A stretch of 64,000 bases of DNA. It comes from Pseudomonadota bacterium (GTDB lineage Bacteria; Pseudomonadota; Gammaproteobacteria; Steroidobacterales; Steroidobacteraceae). The position numbers were made by a program, and so were the translations under genes. The notes under the pieces were generated by a model that made no database searches, was not told where the DNA came from, and worked only from the letters and a program-made list of their open reading frames with translations. The DNA lies in contig JAFAEQ010000011.1 of the NCBI GenBank assembly GCA_023423935.1, forward strand, positions 1-64,000, in the 5' to 3' direction. How positions within the stretch are numbered: the first letter of the stretch is position 1; every line of letters starts with the position of its first letter. Shown here in pieces: positions 32,284-41,958 of this stretch.

Positions 32284-35274
32284 TCAGAAATCGAGTTTCA
32301 GGGTCAGCAGTGCATATCGCGGTGATTGATAGCCGGTGCCGACGCCGTAATCCGGATTACCGTTGGGCACCGAGCCCAGGAAATCATCCACCTCGATCAC
32401 GCGCTGTTCATTGAGCAGGTTGAAGACGGCGAGCCTGATGCTCAGATCCGCCGCGGAGAACGAGTGCTTGTAGGTCACATTGGCGCCGACATCGAAGGTC
32501 CACGGGGTGGTGCCGCCGGAACCGCGCGGACGCAGTTCGTACTCGCCGGTGTTCTCATTGAAGATGTAGAAGCTCCAGAAGCACGCGTCCTCATCCACCG
32601 GGTTACATTCGCCCATTGCGTTGATGGGGCGTCCGGACTGGGCAGTGATCGTGCCGCCGACCTGCCAATGCTCGTTGAGCGCGTAGGCGCCACGCAGTTT
32701 GAGCTGATGGCGATGATCGTTGGGCAGATAGCCGTAGGAACCGTAGTTCACCCAGGGGTTGTCGAATGCCTCGGTGCGGCCGGCATCGGCGAAGTCGGTA
32801 TCCGAGTTGACCGGACCCTCCGCGTTGCCCTTCGTCCATGACAATGTGTAGACGGCGTTGAACGACCAGATGTTGTCCCAGGCACGATCGATCATCAGCT
32901 CGATCGCTTTGTAGTCGCGCTTCGGTACGGAATAACCGGTCTCGCCGATGTAGTCGCCATCGGCATCGTACAGAGCCCAGCCCGCGTTGCGAGTGTCGAT
33001 GGTGACATACGCGTCGCTCTCGCCATCGCAGTTCGTATCGGTGTAGATCGTGACCGGCTTGCCTGGATTCCCCATCACGTAGCCGGCGCCCTGGGGCTCG
33101 CCGCCGCAGAGGATGCCGGTCGAAGTGATCTCCATGTCGTCGATCGCATCGTGCAGACGCCGATAGACGCCGCGCACGCCCCACGACCATTGTTCGGTGA
33201 TCATCGATTGAAAGCCCAGGATCAGCTCATCCTGATAGACGGGGTCCATGTCTCGATCGACTTCGCCGCGCAGATCGCCGACGGTGCCGTCACCCTGCGA
33301 GTCGTCGACCGGGCCGATCTGTGCGCCCAGGATAGGTCGATAGCGCGTATTGCCGTTGTATTCGAACGCCTCGAGGCCGCCGAACTCGTAGAAATAGCGT
33401 CGATCGAGGAAGCCGCCGGCCTGTTTGATGTTGATGACGTTCGCGACAGGCAGGAAGTAGCGGCCGGCGTTGCCGAACAGCTTGCTGCTGCTGTCGCCCT
33501 TGATGTCCCAGGAGAATCCGAAGCGCGGCGCCACCATGTCGTCCATCTTGATGTAGCTGTCGCCATCAGAGTTCTTGTTGTCGAAAGCCTCCACGCGAAT
33601 GCCGGCATTCAGGAGCAGGTTCGGCATCACCGACCAGTTGTCTTCGAGGTAGTAAGCGGAGTTGATGGTCTCGAACTCTCCATCGACCTCGTTCTGGCGC
33701 GTGCGCACATAGAACGTGCCGATCCCGACGTTCACGCCATTGACGACGCCCGTGCCCGTGCGATTGATCTCGTACAGCAGACGTTCGGGTCCCGGATAGT
33801 ACTGGGTATGTTCCGAGGTGTTGGTTTCATGATCCAGCCCGAAGCGCAGCTGATGGTCGGCGAGCGACCACTCGAAATCGAGTCGCGCAGCTTCGCGAGT
33901 GTCATCGCGCGAGGTGATGTTGGAGGAGCTGGTGCAACCGATATCGCCGCCACCGCCTGGCCGCAGATCGCGGACGCGTGAGCACTCGAGATCGTTCTGG
34001 CTGTAGCGGGTGAACTCGCGATCGTTTTCGCCATAGAGCGCTTTGGCAGAGAACGTGTCGGTGATGTACGCGGTGTAAGTCGCAGACCAGTTCAGACCCC
34101 CGTTGTTGGTGAAGCGCGTCTGTTCGAAGCCGCCTTTCGTGCCTTCGGGGTAGGAGAATCCGAATGCATCGCGCACTTCCTCGTTCTTGTCGGAAAACGC
34201 GAGCAGCTCGAGCAGATTCCTGTCGTTGATCTGCCAGTCGATCTTCGCGCCCCAGAAGCCGTTGTCTTCTTTCCCCTCGTAGAAGGTGTTGCCGGAATCG
34301 CTGGTGTACTCGGGCTGGACGTCGCGCGCTTCGTAGAGTGCGAAGAAGAACAGTTTGTCCTTCACGATCGGGCCCGATGCGTACACGGTGGCGCTGGTGC
34401 TGTCGTACTGATCGTAGCTGCCGACGATCCGCGGCGAGCCATCGGGGTTGAAGCGATCCGCTTTGCTGCTCTGGAGCGAGTGGGGTTCCCACGCCACTTC
34501 GGTGCCGTACTGGAATTCGTTCGTGCCCGAGCGCGTCACCGCGTTAATGACGCCGCCCGTCGTGCGGCCGAACTCGACGGAGTAGCCGCCGGTCTTGATC
34601 TGGAATTCCTTATAGAAGGCATACGGCACCGACGAGGATCCCACGCGATTGTAGAAATCGGTGACGTTGAGGCCGTTGATATAGATCGTGTTCTCGGCGA
34701 TCGAAGAGCCGCCGAACGAGATGCCGCAATTGCCACCTGCGCACAGACCCGCATCGCCCTTCGCGAGGCCCGGCGCCAGCAACGCAACAGCCTGAATGTC
34801 ACGATCCACGGGCAAGCGTTCGAGCTCGGCCCGTGAGATGTTCGTGGCGGACTCCGTCGACTTCACATCGATGGCTTGCACGACCTTCGTGCCGACGACG
34901 AACACTTCTTCGACATTGCCGACGTTGACGGTCACATCCGCGGTCGTCGCAGCGCCAAGCGCGACAGTGACATCCGCGAGCTTGCCGAGCGAGCTGCCGT
35001 TACGCGTGGCCTCGACCACGTATCGCCCGACGGGCAGGAAGGGAAAGCGGTAGGAGCCGTCCGGTTCCGCTCGCACGGTGCGCGTGAAGCCCGTTTCAGG
35101 ATTGCGTACCGTGATTTCGAGACCGTCGATCGAGCTCTTGTCGTTCGCGATGATCTTGCCGACCAGCGATCCGTCGCCGCTTGCCGCATGCGTGAGCTGC
35201 AGCGGCGCCGTTGCCGCTACCGCCGCCGCCAGCGCTATCCTGAGCGCTGCCTTGAGCGAAACGTTCTTTCTCAT
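32284..35274 (-). CDS. TonB-dependent receptor with carboxypeptidase-regulatory-like N-terminal domain (Oar-like)
   Basis: A protein of 996 residues. Signal peptide to about residue 30, then a CarboxypepD_reg-like beta-sandwich (about 35-115: SLVGKIIANDKSSIDGLEIT, PDGSYRFPFLPVGRYVVE), plug (about 140-260, TESATNISRAELERLPVDRD, TGGVINAVTRSGTNEF) and barrel ending with a Phe-terminated strand (SPRYALLTLKLDF). There is no STN domain, so FecI/FecR signalling is not expected. Receptors of this type import peptides, glycans or other large nutrients. It lies between serine hydrolases and a transglutaminase on the same strand, consistent with uptake of cell-wall fragments. Confidence 0.94.
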   Translation of the reverse strand: MRKNVSLKAALRIALAAAVAATAPLQLTHAASGDGSLVGKIIANDKSSIDGLEITVRNPETGFTRTVRAEPDGSYRFPFLPVGRYVVEATRNGSSLGKLADVTVALGAATTADVTVNVGNVEEVFVVGTKVVQAIDVKSTESATNISRAELERLPVDRDIQAVALLAPGLAKGDAGLCAGGNCGISFGGSSIAENTIYINGLNVTDFYNRVGSSSVPYAFYKEFQIKTGGYSVEFGRTTGGVINAVTRSGTNEFQYGTEVAWEPHSLQSSKADRFNPDGSPRIVGSYDQYDSTSATVYASGPIVKDKLFFFALYEARDVQPEYTSDSGNTFYEGKEDNGFWGAKIDWQINDRNLLELLAFSDKNEEVRDAFGFSYPEGTKGGFEQTRFTNNGGLNWSATYTAYITDTFSAKALYGENDREFTRYSQNDLECSRVRDLRPGGGGDIGCTSSSNITSRDDTREAARLDFEWSLADHQLRFGLDHETNTSEHTQYYPGPERLLYEINRTGTGVVNGVNVGIGTFYVRTRQNEVDGEFETINSAYYLEDNWSVMPNLLLNAGIRVEAFDNKNSDGDSYIKMDDMVAPRFGFSWDIKGDSSSKLFGNAGRYFLPVANVINIKQAGGFLDRRYFYEFGGLEAFEYNGNTRYRPILGAQIGPVDDSQGDGTVGDLRGEVDRDMDPVYQDELILGFQSMITEQWSWGVRGVYRRLHDAIDDMEITSTGILCGGEPQGAGYVMGNPGKPVTIYTDTNCDGESDAYVTIDTRNAGWALYDADGDYIGETGYSVPKRDYKAIELMIDRAWDNIWSFNAVYTLSWTKGNAEGPVNSDTDFADAGRTEAFDNPWVNYGSYGYLPNDHRHQLKLRGAYALNEHWQVGGTITAQSGRPINAMGECNPVDEDACFWSFYIFNENTGEYELRPRGSGGTTPWTFDVGANVTYKHSFSAADLSIRLAVFNLLNEQRVIEVDDFLGSVPNGNPDYGVGTGYQSPRYALLTLKLDF

Positions 35275-35311
35275 ACACCCTCCCGGCCAGTGTTATCGAT
35301 TTGGTGAAGGA

Positions 35312-36859
35312 TCAGTTCGAGGGCTTCGATGGCACTCCCGCGTTCGCGCCCTTCTGTATCTGGGATGGCAACGGCAGCAGCGTCGCCTTGAAGTCGTAAT
35401 CCCAGCGATCGAAGTAGAGGTTGCCGCCGCGCCATTCGACTTCGCCGCGTTGCAGATCCACCGTCTCGGAACGGAAGTGCTGCTTGGGAGGAATGAACGG
35501 CTGGCTGTAGTCGTCGTTGAAGGCGATGCGGTACGCATCGAAAGAGCCGAGATAGAAAGAGTCGAGCGCTTCGTTGCCGGAGCTCAGCCGGCCGAAGGTC
35601 ACATCCATGGGGACCCAGCCGTACGGCGCGAGGTACAGCCAGCCCCAGTCGTGCATGTTGTTGTATTCGCTGTCCGAGAAGATCCAGCCGGATTGCCATC
35701 GGGCCGGAATGCCGTTCAGACGCAGGAGCGTCATCAGCAAGAGTGTCTGCTGTCCGCAATCCGCGTGACCGGCGCGCAAGGCATAGTCACTGATGTTGCT
35801 GATCGTCGAGTACTCGAGCGCGCCGGCCCAGGGAATGCGATCGACCGCGGCGAACAGCTTCTGCGCGATGCGGTACGGATTCTTCTCATCGCCGACGACC
35901 TCGCGCGAAAACTTGCGTAAGTCGTCCGTGAACACGATGTGCGGCGGACGTTCGCCCATGTACGGTGCAAGCGCGGTGGATGGCGTTGCCGGTGCGACCT
36001 TGTTCGGGTCGATCTGATAGTGCTGACCGTAGATCGTGAGTTGATACGTGACCGAAAAGCTCGTCGGTTTGCCGGCCTGCGCCGTGTCTTCGAGATACAC
36101 GGTGCGCTGCATGGCCGACTCGGGCGCGAGCTGATGCTTGCGCGGGGAGCTTTCCAGGAACTCGATATCTTCCTGCTGGCCGGGAATCGAGCGTGGATAC
36201 GGAATCCAGGCGCGGACCGTCTCGCCTGCGGGCACGGCATCGGCATCCACCGTGATTGACTGCGTGACGCGGACACGTCGCGGTGCCACCGACGAACTTC
36301 CCGTGAGCTTTGCCTGCTCCAGCACTTCGCGATGATGAGCGTGCGCGTGTTCGAGCGGACTGTCGTTGGAGGCGGGCGGAGTCGCTCGGCGCGCGCGTGC
36401 CTCGTCGCTCAGGCGGAACAGATTCGAGGGCGAGCGTTTGAAGTAGCGCTTCTCACCGTCGATCACTCGCGCTTCCAGAAGTCCCGCTGCGTCCCATCTC
36501 GCGAACTCCGCGTCCGTGAGATCCGGGATCTGTTTGCGAACGGCAGCCTTCGCATCGATTTCGGTCAACGCGAAATCGAGCAGAATGCGCCGCATACGTT
36601 CGCGCTCGAAGGCGTAGACGGCAGTTTGTTCGCTCGAGAGCGCGGAGTTCTGCAGAGCTCGATCGATGGCGGCGTTGGCTTCGCGAAACCGTCCGGCATC
36701 GACGAGGCGAACGATGGAGCTCGCGTCGATGCTCGCTGATGGAGCAGTTGCGTTGTCGGCAGGCACTGCGACCGGGCTGTTCATCGCCGCGACGACGGTC
36801 GCGATCGCGAGCACGCAGAGTGAAAAACCGCGGAATCGTTTATGAGAAAGACGCGCCAT
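35312..36859 (-). CDS. Periplasmic transglutaminase-like protein
   Basis: A protein of 515 residues with a signal peptide or N-terminal anchor (GFSLCVLAIATVVAAM), a helical region to about 200, a beta domain (RVRVTQSITVDADAVPAGET, AWIPYPRS), and a transglutaminase-core domain. The catalytic Cys is in GHADCGQQTLLLMTLL, the His in NNMHDWGWLYLAP and the Asp in GWVPMDVTFG. Bacterial members usually act as proteases or amidases. The ATG at 36859 is preferred; the ORF extends to 36916. Its stop is 37 bases from the receptor gene, so the two probably form an operon. Confidence 0.9.
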   Translation of the reverse strand: MARLSHKRFRGFSLCVLAIATVVAAMNSPVAVPADNATAPSASIDASSIVRLVDAGRFREANAAIDRALQNSALSSEQTAVYAFERERMRRILLDFALTEIDAKAAVRKQIPDLTDAEFARWDAAGLLEARVIDGEKRYFKRSPSNLFRLSDEARARRATPPASNDSPLEHAHAHHREVLEQAKLTGSSSVAPRRVRVTQSITVDADAVPAGETVRAWIPYPRSIPGQQEDIEFLESSPRKHQLAPESAMQRTVYLEDTAQAGKPTSFSVTYQLTIYGQHYQIDPNKVAPATPSTALAPYMGERPPHIVFTDDLRKFSREVVGDEKNPYRIAQKLFAAVDRIPWAGALEYSTISNISDYALRAGHADCGQQTLLLMTLLRLNGIPARWQSGWIFSDSEYNNMHDWGWLYLAPYGWVPMDVTFGRLSSGNEALDSFYLGSFDAYRIAFNDDYSQPFIPPKQHFRSETVDLQRGEVEWRGGNLYFDRWDYDFKATLLPLPSQIQKGANAGVPSKPSN

Positions 36860-37081
36860 GATCGCCTGCTTAAGAGTGGCGTCCCGTTTGCATGCAAGGG
36901 GCGGTCGAGCGATCACTTGAAGGTGTCCACGTCGGCGAAGCGGGCTCAGGCGCGGTGTTGTGATGATGTATCACGACGTCGAATGACTGGTCAATAATTT
37001 ATTCTTGGTGCGGAGTGCATAAGAAGCGAATATTCTGTTGGGCATGAGAACCCTGCGCTCCGCTGGCTGTTGCGTGTCGCG

Positions 37082-38248
37082 ATGATCGAAACGGTTTGGC
37101 CGTATCTCGCCGTCATGCCACTTGCCGCAGGTCTGTTTCCCACGCTGGAAAAGCGATTCCAGTGGCGCGTCTTTGCCGTGCTGCCTCCGATCGTCTGGAC
37201 TTATTTATTCGTGACTGCTCTTGCGGTCGGTGGCTTGTGGACTTCAACCCCTGAAATTCAAAGCGCGCAGCGAGCGCTGACTTCGCAGTTGCTGCCGGCG
37301 CTCCTGTTCCTGCTGATGGTCACCTGCGACGTGCGCGCGATTCTTGCGGTCGGGCCGCGCGTGCTTGCGGTCTTTGCGTGTGCGATGGGCAGCATCCTGA
37401 TCGCAATCGTCATCTCGTACCTGATCTTTCGCGCCTGGCTTCCCGAAGAAGGCTGGAAAATGCTCGCCGCGCTGAGCGCGACGTGGACCGGCGGTTCGGC
37501 GAATCTCGTCGCGGTGAAACAGGTGATCGGACTTTCGGATAGCGCACTACCTTCGGTGCTGCTGGCCGATGCGCTGTGCTACTCGGTGTGGGTGCTGGTG
37601 TTGTTCTCGACCAGTGCGTTTGCGCCGGTGTTCAATCGCTGGAGTGGCGCGGACAAAGCGAACCGGCAGTATCCGCAGCTCTCCGCAGTTGCGAGCACAG
37701 GGCCTGCGGATGCCGGCAGCATTCTGTTGTGGCTGGGACTTGCCATGCTCGTCGGACTTGGCGCCGCTCATCTTGCCAAGTTCGTGCCGACGTCCACGAT
37801 GCTCACCCCAACCTCCTGGACCGTGTTGTTCGCGACGCTCGCAGGGTTGATCCTGGCGCGCACGCCGCTGGCCAGAATTCCGGGGACGGCAGCGACAGGA
37901 TCTGCGCTGCTCGCATTGCTCGTTGCGGTGCTCGCATCGCAGAGCAACTTTCATGGCCTGGCTTCTGCGCCGCTGTTCATCCTGGTCGGCGTGACCACGC
38001 TCTTGCTGCACATTGCGATCCTCGCCGCGCTCGCGCGTCTGTTTCGATTCGATCTGTTTCTTTGCGCCATCTCATCGCTCGCGCAGATCGGCGGTGTGGC
38101 GTCGGCGCCGGTGCTCGCTGCAACCTATTCGCCGGTTCTGGTGCCGATCGCCATTCTCCTGGCGATGCTCGGTTTGATTCTCGGCACGGGTATGGGGCTC
38201 ATCATGGCCAGTGTTTTGTCGTCCCTCGCGCCGGCAGGTGCACTATGA
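37082..38248 (+). CDS. DUF819-family membrane protein (putative transporter)
   Basis: A protein of 388 residues with about ten membrane segments. It carries the DUF819 signature ALSATWTGGSANLVAVKQ, with a second similar half near the C-terminus (SLAQIGGVASAPVLAATYSP), as in inverted-repeat transporters. It starts at ATG 37082 (TTG at 37070 is also in frame) and overlaps the next gene by 4 bases. Sharing an operon with NlpC/P60 and dipeptide epimerase genes, it may import murein peptides; that is inference. Confidence 0.88.
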   Translation: MIETVWPYLAVMPLAAGLFPTLEKRFQWRVFAVLPPIVWTYLFVTALAVGGLWTSTPEIQSAQRALTSQLLPALLFLLMVTCDVRAILAVGPRVLAVFACAMGSILIAIVISYLIFRAWLPEEGWKMLAALSATWTGGSANLVAVKQVIGLSDSALPSVLLADALCYSVWVLVLFSTSAFAPVFNRWSGADKANRQYPQLSAVASTGPADAGSILLWLGLAMLVGLGAAHLAKFVPTSTMLTPTSWTVLFATLAGLILARTPLARIPGTAATGSALLALLVAVLASQSNFHGLASAPLFILVGVTTLLLHIAILAALARLFRFDLFLCAISSLAQIGGVASAPVLAATYSPVLVPIAILLAMLGLILGTGMGLIMASVLSSLAPAGAL

Positions 38249-39642
38249 GAGCCGCGAAAGCAGTGTTGCTGTCGCTGATTGCACTCGCGGGATGTGCAAG
38301 CGCGCCGAGTAACGACGCTCTCAATCTGCCCGCACCGCTCGGTGTCATCGGTGTCCAGGCAGAACATCTGACGCCTGACCACTGGATACGTCGCGCTCCC
38401 AAAGCCGGAGCAACCGTGCTCACGGCATCGCAGATCACGGCTCAGAACGCGCGCCTGCAGAACATCGACGGCTCCGTGCGCGATCTCGAACAAATCCCGG
38501 CGTCATTGTCCGCAGCGGAGGTCCGAAAATGGATCGAGGATTTGTCCGCACGCCCCGAGCGCACGCTCTATGACGAGGAAGGTCAGGCACTGCCGGCGCA
38601 GCGCGTCGATGAATGGATGGACTCTCTGAATCTCGACGCGATTCCAGAGACACAAGCCACTCGCTATGGAATGGTCGTGCGGCGTGCGGACGTGCGTACG
38701 TTTCCCACTCGTGCGCGGGTGTTCTCGACCTCAAGCGATGTCGATATCGATCGTTTCCAGGAAAGCGCCTTGTTTCCGGGAACGCCGGTCGTAATCGCCC
38801 ATGAGAGTCGCGACGGGCAATGGCTGTTCGTCGTCAGCGCTCTCTATAGTGCGTGGATCGGAGCATCGGCGGTCGCCGAAGGTAGCGCGAGCAGCATCTT
38901 CGCTTACACGCGTAAGACGCCATACATGGTCGTGACGGGCGCGAAGGCAGTCACCGTTCACAGTCCTGAACGACCGGAAGTCTCCGATCTACAGCTCGAC
39001 ATGGGCGTACGTGTGCCGATCATGAAGGACTGGCCCGTCGACGCTCCGGTCAATGGGCAGCATCCCTACACGGCGCATGTGATCGAGCTTCCTTATCGTG
39101 CGTCCGACGGTTCTCTGCAGTTCTCGCCCGCGTTGTTGCCTCGCACCCAGGATGTCAGCGGGGACTATCTGCCGCTCACGCGCGCCAACCTGCTGCGGCA
39201 GGGATTCAAGTTCCTCGGCGAGCGCTATGGCTGGGGGCATTCGTACAATGCACGTGACTGCAGCGGTTTCGTCTCCGAGGTGTATCGCAGCTTCGGTGTC
39301 ATGCTGCCTCGCAATACTCGCGATCAAGGCGTGAGCCCCGCGCTGAATCGCATCGCATTCGCGCCAGCGGACGATCATGCGTCGCGCCTCCAGGTGCTGC
39401 GCGAAGTCGAGATCGGCGATCTGATCTACATCCCGGGTCATGTGATGATGGTCATCGGTCACGAGAACGGCACGCCCTACGTCATCCACGATACGACCGG
39501 CATCAGCTACCGCAGCGCTTCAGGCGATATCGCTCGTGCCAGGTTGAACGGCGTGTCGGTGACTCCGCTCCTGCCGCTGCTGCTGGGCGAGGGCGAGCCG
39601 ATGATCGATCGTATCTACAGCATTCAGAGAATTCGTCATTAG
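38245..39642 (+). CDS. NlpC/P60 endopeptidase lipoprotein with SH3 domains (C40, YkfC-like)
   Basis: A protein of 465 residues with a lipoprotein signal (LIALAGCASAP, Cys near 16), then SH3-like domains (about 140-300: RYGMVVRRADVRTFPTRA, DGQWLFVVSALYSAWIGASA). A C-terminal NlpC/P60 domain follows, with catalytic Cys in NARDCSGFVSEVYRSFG, His in IPGHVMMVIG and a third polar residue in the VIHD strand. Such enzymes cleave gamma-D-Glu-diaminopimelate bonds in muropeptides, yielding L-Ala-D-Glu for the epimerase encoded next. The start overlaps the DUF819 stop (ATGA). Confidence 0.93.
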   Translation: MRAAKAVLLSLIALAGCASAPSNDALNLPAPLGVIGVQAEHLTPDHWIRRAPKAGATVLTASQITAQNARLQNIDGSVRDLEQIPASLSAAEVRKWIEDLSARPERTLYDEEGQALPAQRVDEWMDSLNLDAIPETQATRYGMVVRRADVRTFPTRARVFSTSSDVDIDRFQESALFPGTPVVIAHESRDGQWLFVVSALYSAWIGASAVAEGSASSIFAYTRKTPYMVVTGAKAVTVHSPERPEVSDLQLDMGVRVPIMKDWPVDAPVNGQHPYTAHVIELPYRASDGSLQFSPALLPRTQDVSGDYLPLTRANLLRQGFKFLGERYGWGHSYNARDCSGFVSEVYRSFGVMLPRNTRDQGVSPALNRIAFAPADDHASRLQVLREVEIGDLIYIPGHVMMVIGHENGTPYVIHDTTGISYRSASGDIARARLNGVSVTPLLPLLLGEGEPMIDRIYSIQRIRH

Positions 39643-39656
39643 GAGAGGGAGAAGCA

Positions 39657-39794
39657 GAGTAACCACATAGAACACATAGAACACAAAGCGGAGCGCAGCT
39701 ACGTAAGGAGTCGGATTCGGGTCTGATCCTTATCCGCGGTGATGAAGTCTGATTTCCTCTGCCTATGTGATCTTTGTGTTCTTTGTGGTTACTC
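39657..39794. repeat. Inverted-repeat element A (138 bp)
   Basis: The left arm 39657-39688 is made of ACACATAGA/ACACA words. The right arm 39764-39794 is its near-perfect reverse complement (GAGTAACCACA shared at the outer end). The spacer is a unique 75 bases. It lies between the NlpC/P60 and epimerase genes and ends 18 bases before the epimerase ATG. Confidence 0.85.
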
Positions 39795-39812
39795 CCGGTC
39801 TTCATCAGACAC

Positions 39813-40910
39813 ATGAAAATTACCGATATCCGCTACGGCATGTTGCGCGTGCCCTTGAAGACGGCCTTCAAGACCGCGCTGCGCACGGTCGAGATGGTCG
39901 AAGACATCGTCGTGGAGATTCACACCGACACGGGCCATGTGGGTTACGGTGAGGCGCCGGCGACTGCGGTCATCACGGGCGATACGCATGGGTCGATCAT
40001 CGAGGCAATCGCAAAATTCATTGCGCCGCGGCTGATCGGGCAGGAGATCGCCAACCTGAATCGGATCACGCAGCTGATCCAGAGCGCCCTCGAGAAGAAT
40101 TCCAGCGCCAAGGCTGCGGTCGAGATCGCGATCTATGATCTGTTCGGTCAACTCTACAACGCACCGCTGTACAAGATGCTGGGCGGCGGTGATCCGGTGG
40201 TGACGACCGACATCACCATCAGCGTCGACTATATCGACAAGATGGTCGCCGACTCCGTGCAAGCGGTCGAGCGCGGCTTCGAGTCGCTGAAGATCAAGGT
40301 CGGCAAGGACATCGGTGTCGATATCGAACGCATCAAGGCGATCTATGCTGCAGTGGAAGATCGCGCGTTGCTGCGCCTCGATGCGAATCAGGGCTGGACA
40401 CCGAAGCAGGCGGTATATGCGCTGCAGACGCTCGAAGATGCCGGCGTGAAGCTCGAGCTGGTCGAGCAGCCGGTCAAGGCCGCGGACCTCGACGGCATGA
40501 AGTACGTGACCGAGCGCGTCCATACACCCATCATGGCCGATGAAAGCGTCTTCGGCCCGACTCAGGTCATCGAGTTGATCCGCATGCGCGCGGCAGACAT
40601 CATCAACATCAAGCTCATGAAGACCGGCGGCATCAGCAATGCGATCCACATCGCCGACATCGCGTCGCTCTACGGCGTCGATTGCATGATCGGCTGCATG
40701 CTCGAAACCAGCATCAGCGTCTCGGCCGCCGTGCACGTGGCCGTCGCCAAAGCGAACGTCATCACCAAGGTCGACCTCGACGGCCCGTCGCTGTGCGCGT
40801 TCAATCCGGTCGACGGCGGCGTGATCTTCAACGAATCCGAAATCTCCATCACCGACGCCCCCGGCCTCGGCATCCGCGAAATCCGCGGCCTGCAAAGATT
40901 GGGAGACTAA
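39813..40910 (+). CDS. L-Ala-D/L-Glu epimerase (enolase superfamily)
   Basis: A protein of 365 residues. It has the dipeptide epimerase residues of the muconate-lactonizing subgroup: Lys160-x-Lys162 (SLKIKVGKD), metal ligands Asp190 (LRLDANQGW), Glu218 (LVEQPV) and Asp243 (MADESVFG), and the second base Lys267 (INIKLMKTGG). ITGDT near residue 55 is common in YcjG/YkfB proteins. It would convert L-Ala-D-Glu from murein to L-Ala-L-Glu for ordinary peptidases, fitting the NlpC/P60 gene upstream. The ATG at 39813 gives the usual MKITDI start; the ORF extends upstream into inverted-repeat element A. Confidence 0.94.
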   Translation: MKITDIRYGMLRVPLKTAFKTALRTVEMVEDIVVEIHTDTGHVGYGEAPATAVITGDTHGSIIEAIAKFIAPRLIGQEIANLNRITQLIQSALEKNSSAKAAVEIAIYDLFGQLYNAPLYKMLGGGDPVVTTDITISVDYIDKMVADSVQAVERGFESLKIKVGKDIGVDIERIKAIYAAVEDRALLRLDANQGWTPKQAVYALQTLEDAGVKLELVEQPVKAADLDGMKYVTERVHTPIMADESVFGPTQVIELIRMRAADIINIKLMKTGGISNAIHIADIASLYGVDCMIGCMLETSISVSAAVHVAVAKANVITKVDLDGPSLCAFNPVDGGVIFNESEISITDAPGLGIREIRGLQRLGD

Positions 40911-40915
40911 GAGAT

Positions 40916-41052
40916 GAAGATCTCCACGGGGAACACAGGGTGCACGGGGTGAGAAATTTTGCGATGACTGGATCGGTGCGGCCTTTCACTCCGAGGCCGA
41001 GGGAGTGCGCTGTTGCTCTGTTTTGTACCCAGTGTTCCCCGTGGAGATCTTC
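40916..41052. repeat. Inverted-repeat element B (137 bp)
   Basis: The left arm 40916-40951 (GAAGATCTCCACGGGGAACA and CACGGGG words) is inverted at 41026-41052. A small inner hairpin (CACTCC with GGGAGTG) lies in the spacer. The element starts 6 bases after the epimerase stop and ends 22 bases before the RpiR gene. Confidence 0.87.
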
Positions 41053-41074
41053 GTTCTTCTGGGAACGCTGACCC

Positions 41075-41917
41075 ATGCCGCCACTTCTCAAAATTCGCGC
41101 GGAACGCGATCAGATGTCGGCGATCGAGCGGCGGATTGCGGATTTTCTGCTCGAGAATGCTCATTTGCTGCGGGACTACTCCTCGCAGCAGCTCGCGGAT
41201 GCATTGCAGATCAGTCAGTCGAGTGTGGTGAAGTTCAGCCAGAAGCTCGGCTTCAAAGGCTATCCGGATCTCAAGTACTCGGTCGGCGAGGCGGTGGCGC
41301 GCAGCAGTGGCGCGCAGGCGAGCAGTCATGCGAAGGCGTCGCGGGCGGCCTCGCGCGAGGCGCTTGCGGAGTCGCTCTGGCAGAGCAAGGCACGCGCGGA
41401 GGAAGAGACGCGTGTGATCAATGGGCCCGAGAAGCTCAACGAGATCGCTTCGCTGCTCGGTCGCGCAAGCAAAGTGTTCTGTATCGGCGTCGGCGAGGAC
41501 AGTACGGCTGCACAGTCGTTCGCGCAGCGGCTGACGCTGACAGGAGTGGTGGTTTTCCATCATGCCGATCCGGTGCTGATGAGTGCGGCGATCTCGAGCG
41601 CCGGCCGAGGCGATGTGCTGATGGTGTTCTCGGAGCATGGACAGAACGCGGGGCTCGCTCAGCTCTTGCGGCAGTTCCGTGAACGTCACGGAAAAGTCGT
41701 GTCCGTGACGCGTCACACATCCAATCCGCTTCGCGCGCATGCGGACGTTGCATTGCTCGTGTCGGCTCACGATGAGCGAGCTCATATCGAGCCGCTGCTC
41801 TATCAGTGCGCGCAGCAGCATCTGCTCGATCAGATCTTCGTCCTTACGTGCGACGGTGACCGCCTCGAACGGTTCAACTCGACGATCGAGCAGGTGCGGC
41901 AGATACGCGAGGATTGA
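41075..41917 (+). CDS. RpiR/MurR-family transcriptional regulator
   Basis: A protein of 280 residues. The N-terminal helix-turn-helix (about 1-77: IERRIADFLLENAHLLRDYS, ALQISQSSVVKFSQKLGFKG) is followed by a SIS sugar-phosphate-binding domain (about 115-250: VFCIGVGEDSTAAQSFAQRL, GDVLMVFSEHGQ). In E. coli the relative MurR senses MurNAc-6-phosphate. Encoded between the epimerase and a cell-wall L,D-transpeptidase, it probably controls this muropeptide locus. Confidence 0.92.
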   Translation: MPPLLKIRAERDQMSAIERRIADFLLENAHLLRDYSSQQLADALQISQSSVVKFSQKLGFKGYPDLKYSVGEAVARSSGAQASSHAKASRAASREALAESLWQSKARAEEETRVINGPEKLNEIASLLGRASKVFCIGVGEDSTAAQSFAQRLTLTGVVVFHHADPVLMSAAISSAGRGDVLMVFSEHGQNAGLAQLLRQFRERHGKVVSVTRHTSNPLRAHADVALLVSAHDERAHIEPLLYQCAQQHLLDQIFVLTCDGDRLERFNSTIEQVRQIRED

Positions 41918-41958
41918 AGGCGGGTTTGATCTTTGCGCGACAGCATCACGGGTACCAC

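Noticed and set aside
33151..33981. Long plus-strand ORF of 276 codons
   Set aside because: Antisense to the Oar-like receptor gene, whose protein is clearly real; no ribosome site or family resemblance.
35312..36859. Lasso-peptide B protein (transglutaminase-like) for the peptidase modules
   Set aside because: The protein is far larger, exported and in a cell-wall context; lasso B proteins are small and cytosolic.
37576..38244. Upstream extension of the NlpC/P60 reading frame
   Set aside because: It overlaps the DUF819 gene completely in another frame, and the lipoprotein signal starts at 38245.
39789..40895. Minus-strand ORF of 368 codons
   Set aside because: Mirror of the epimerase gene in GC-rich codon phase; composition is His/Asp/Arg-rich and unlike a protein.
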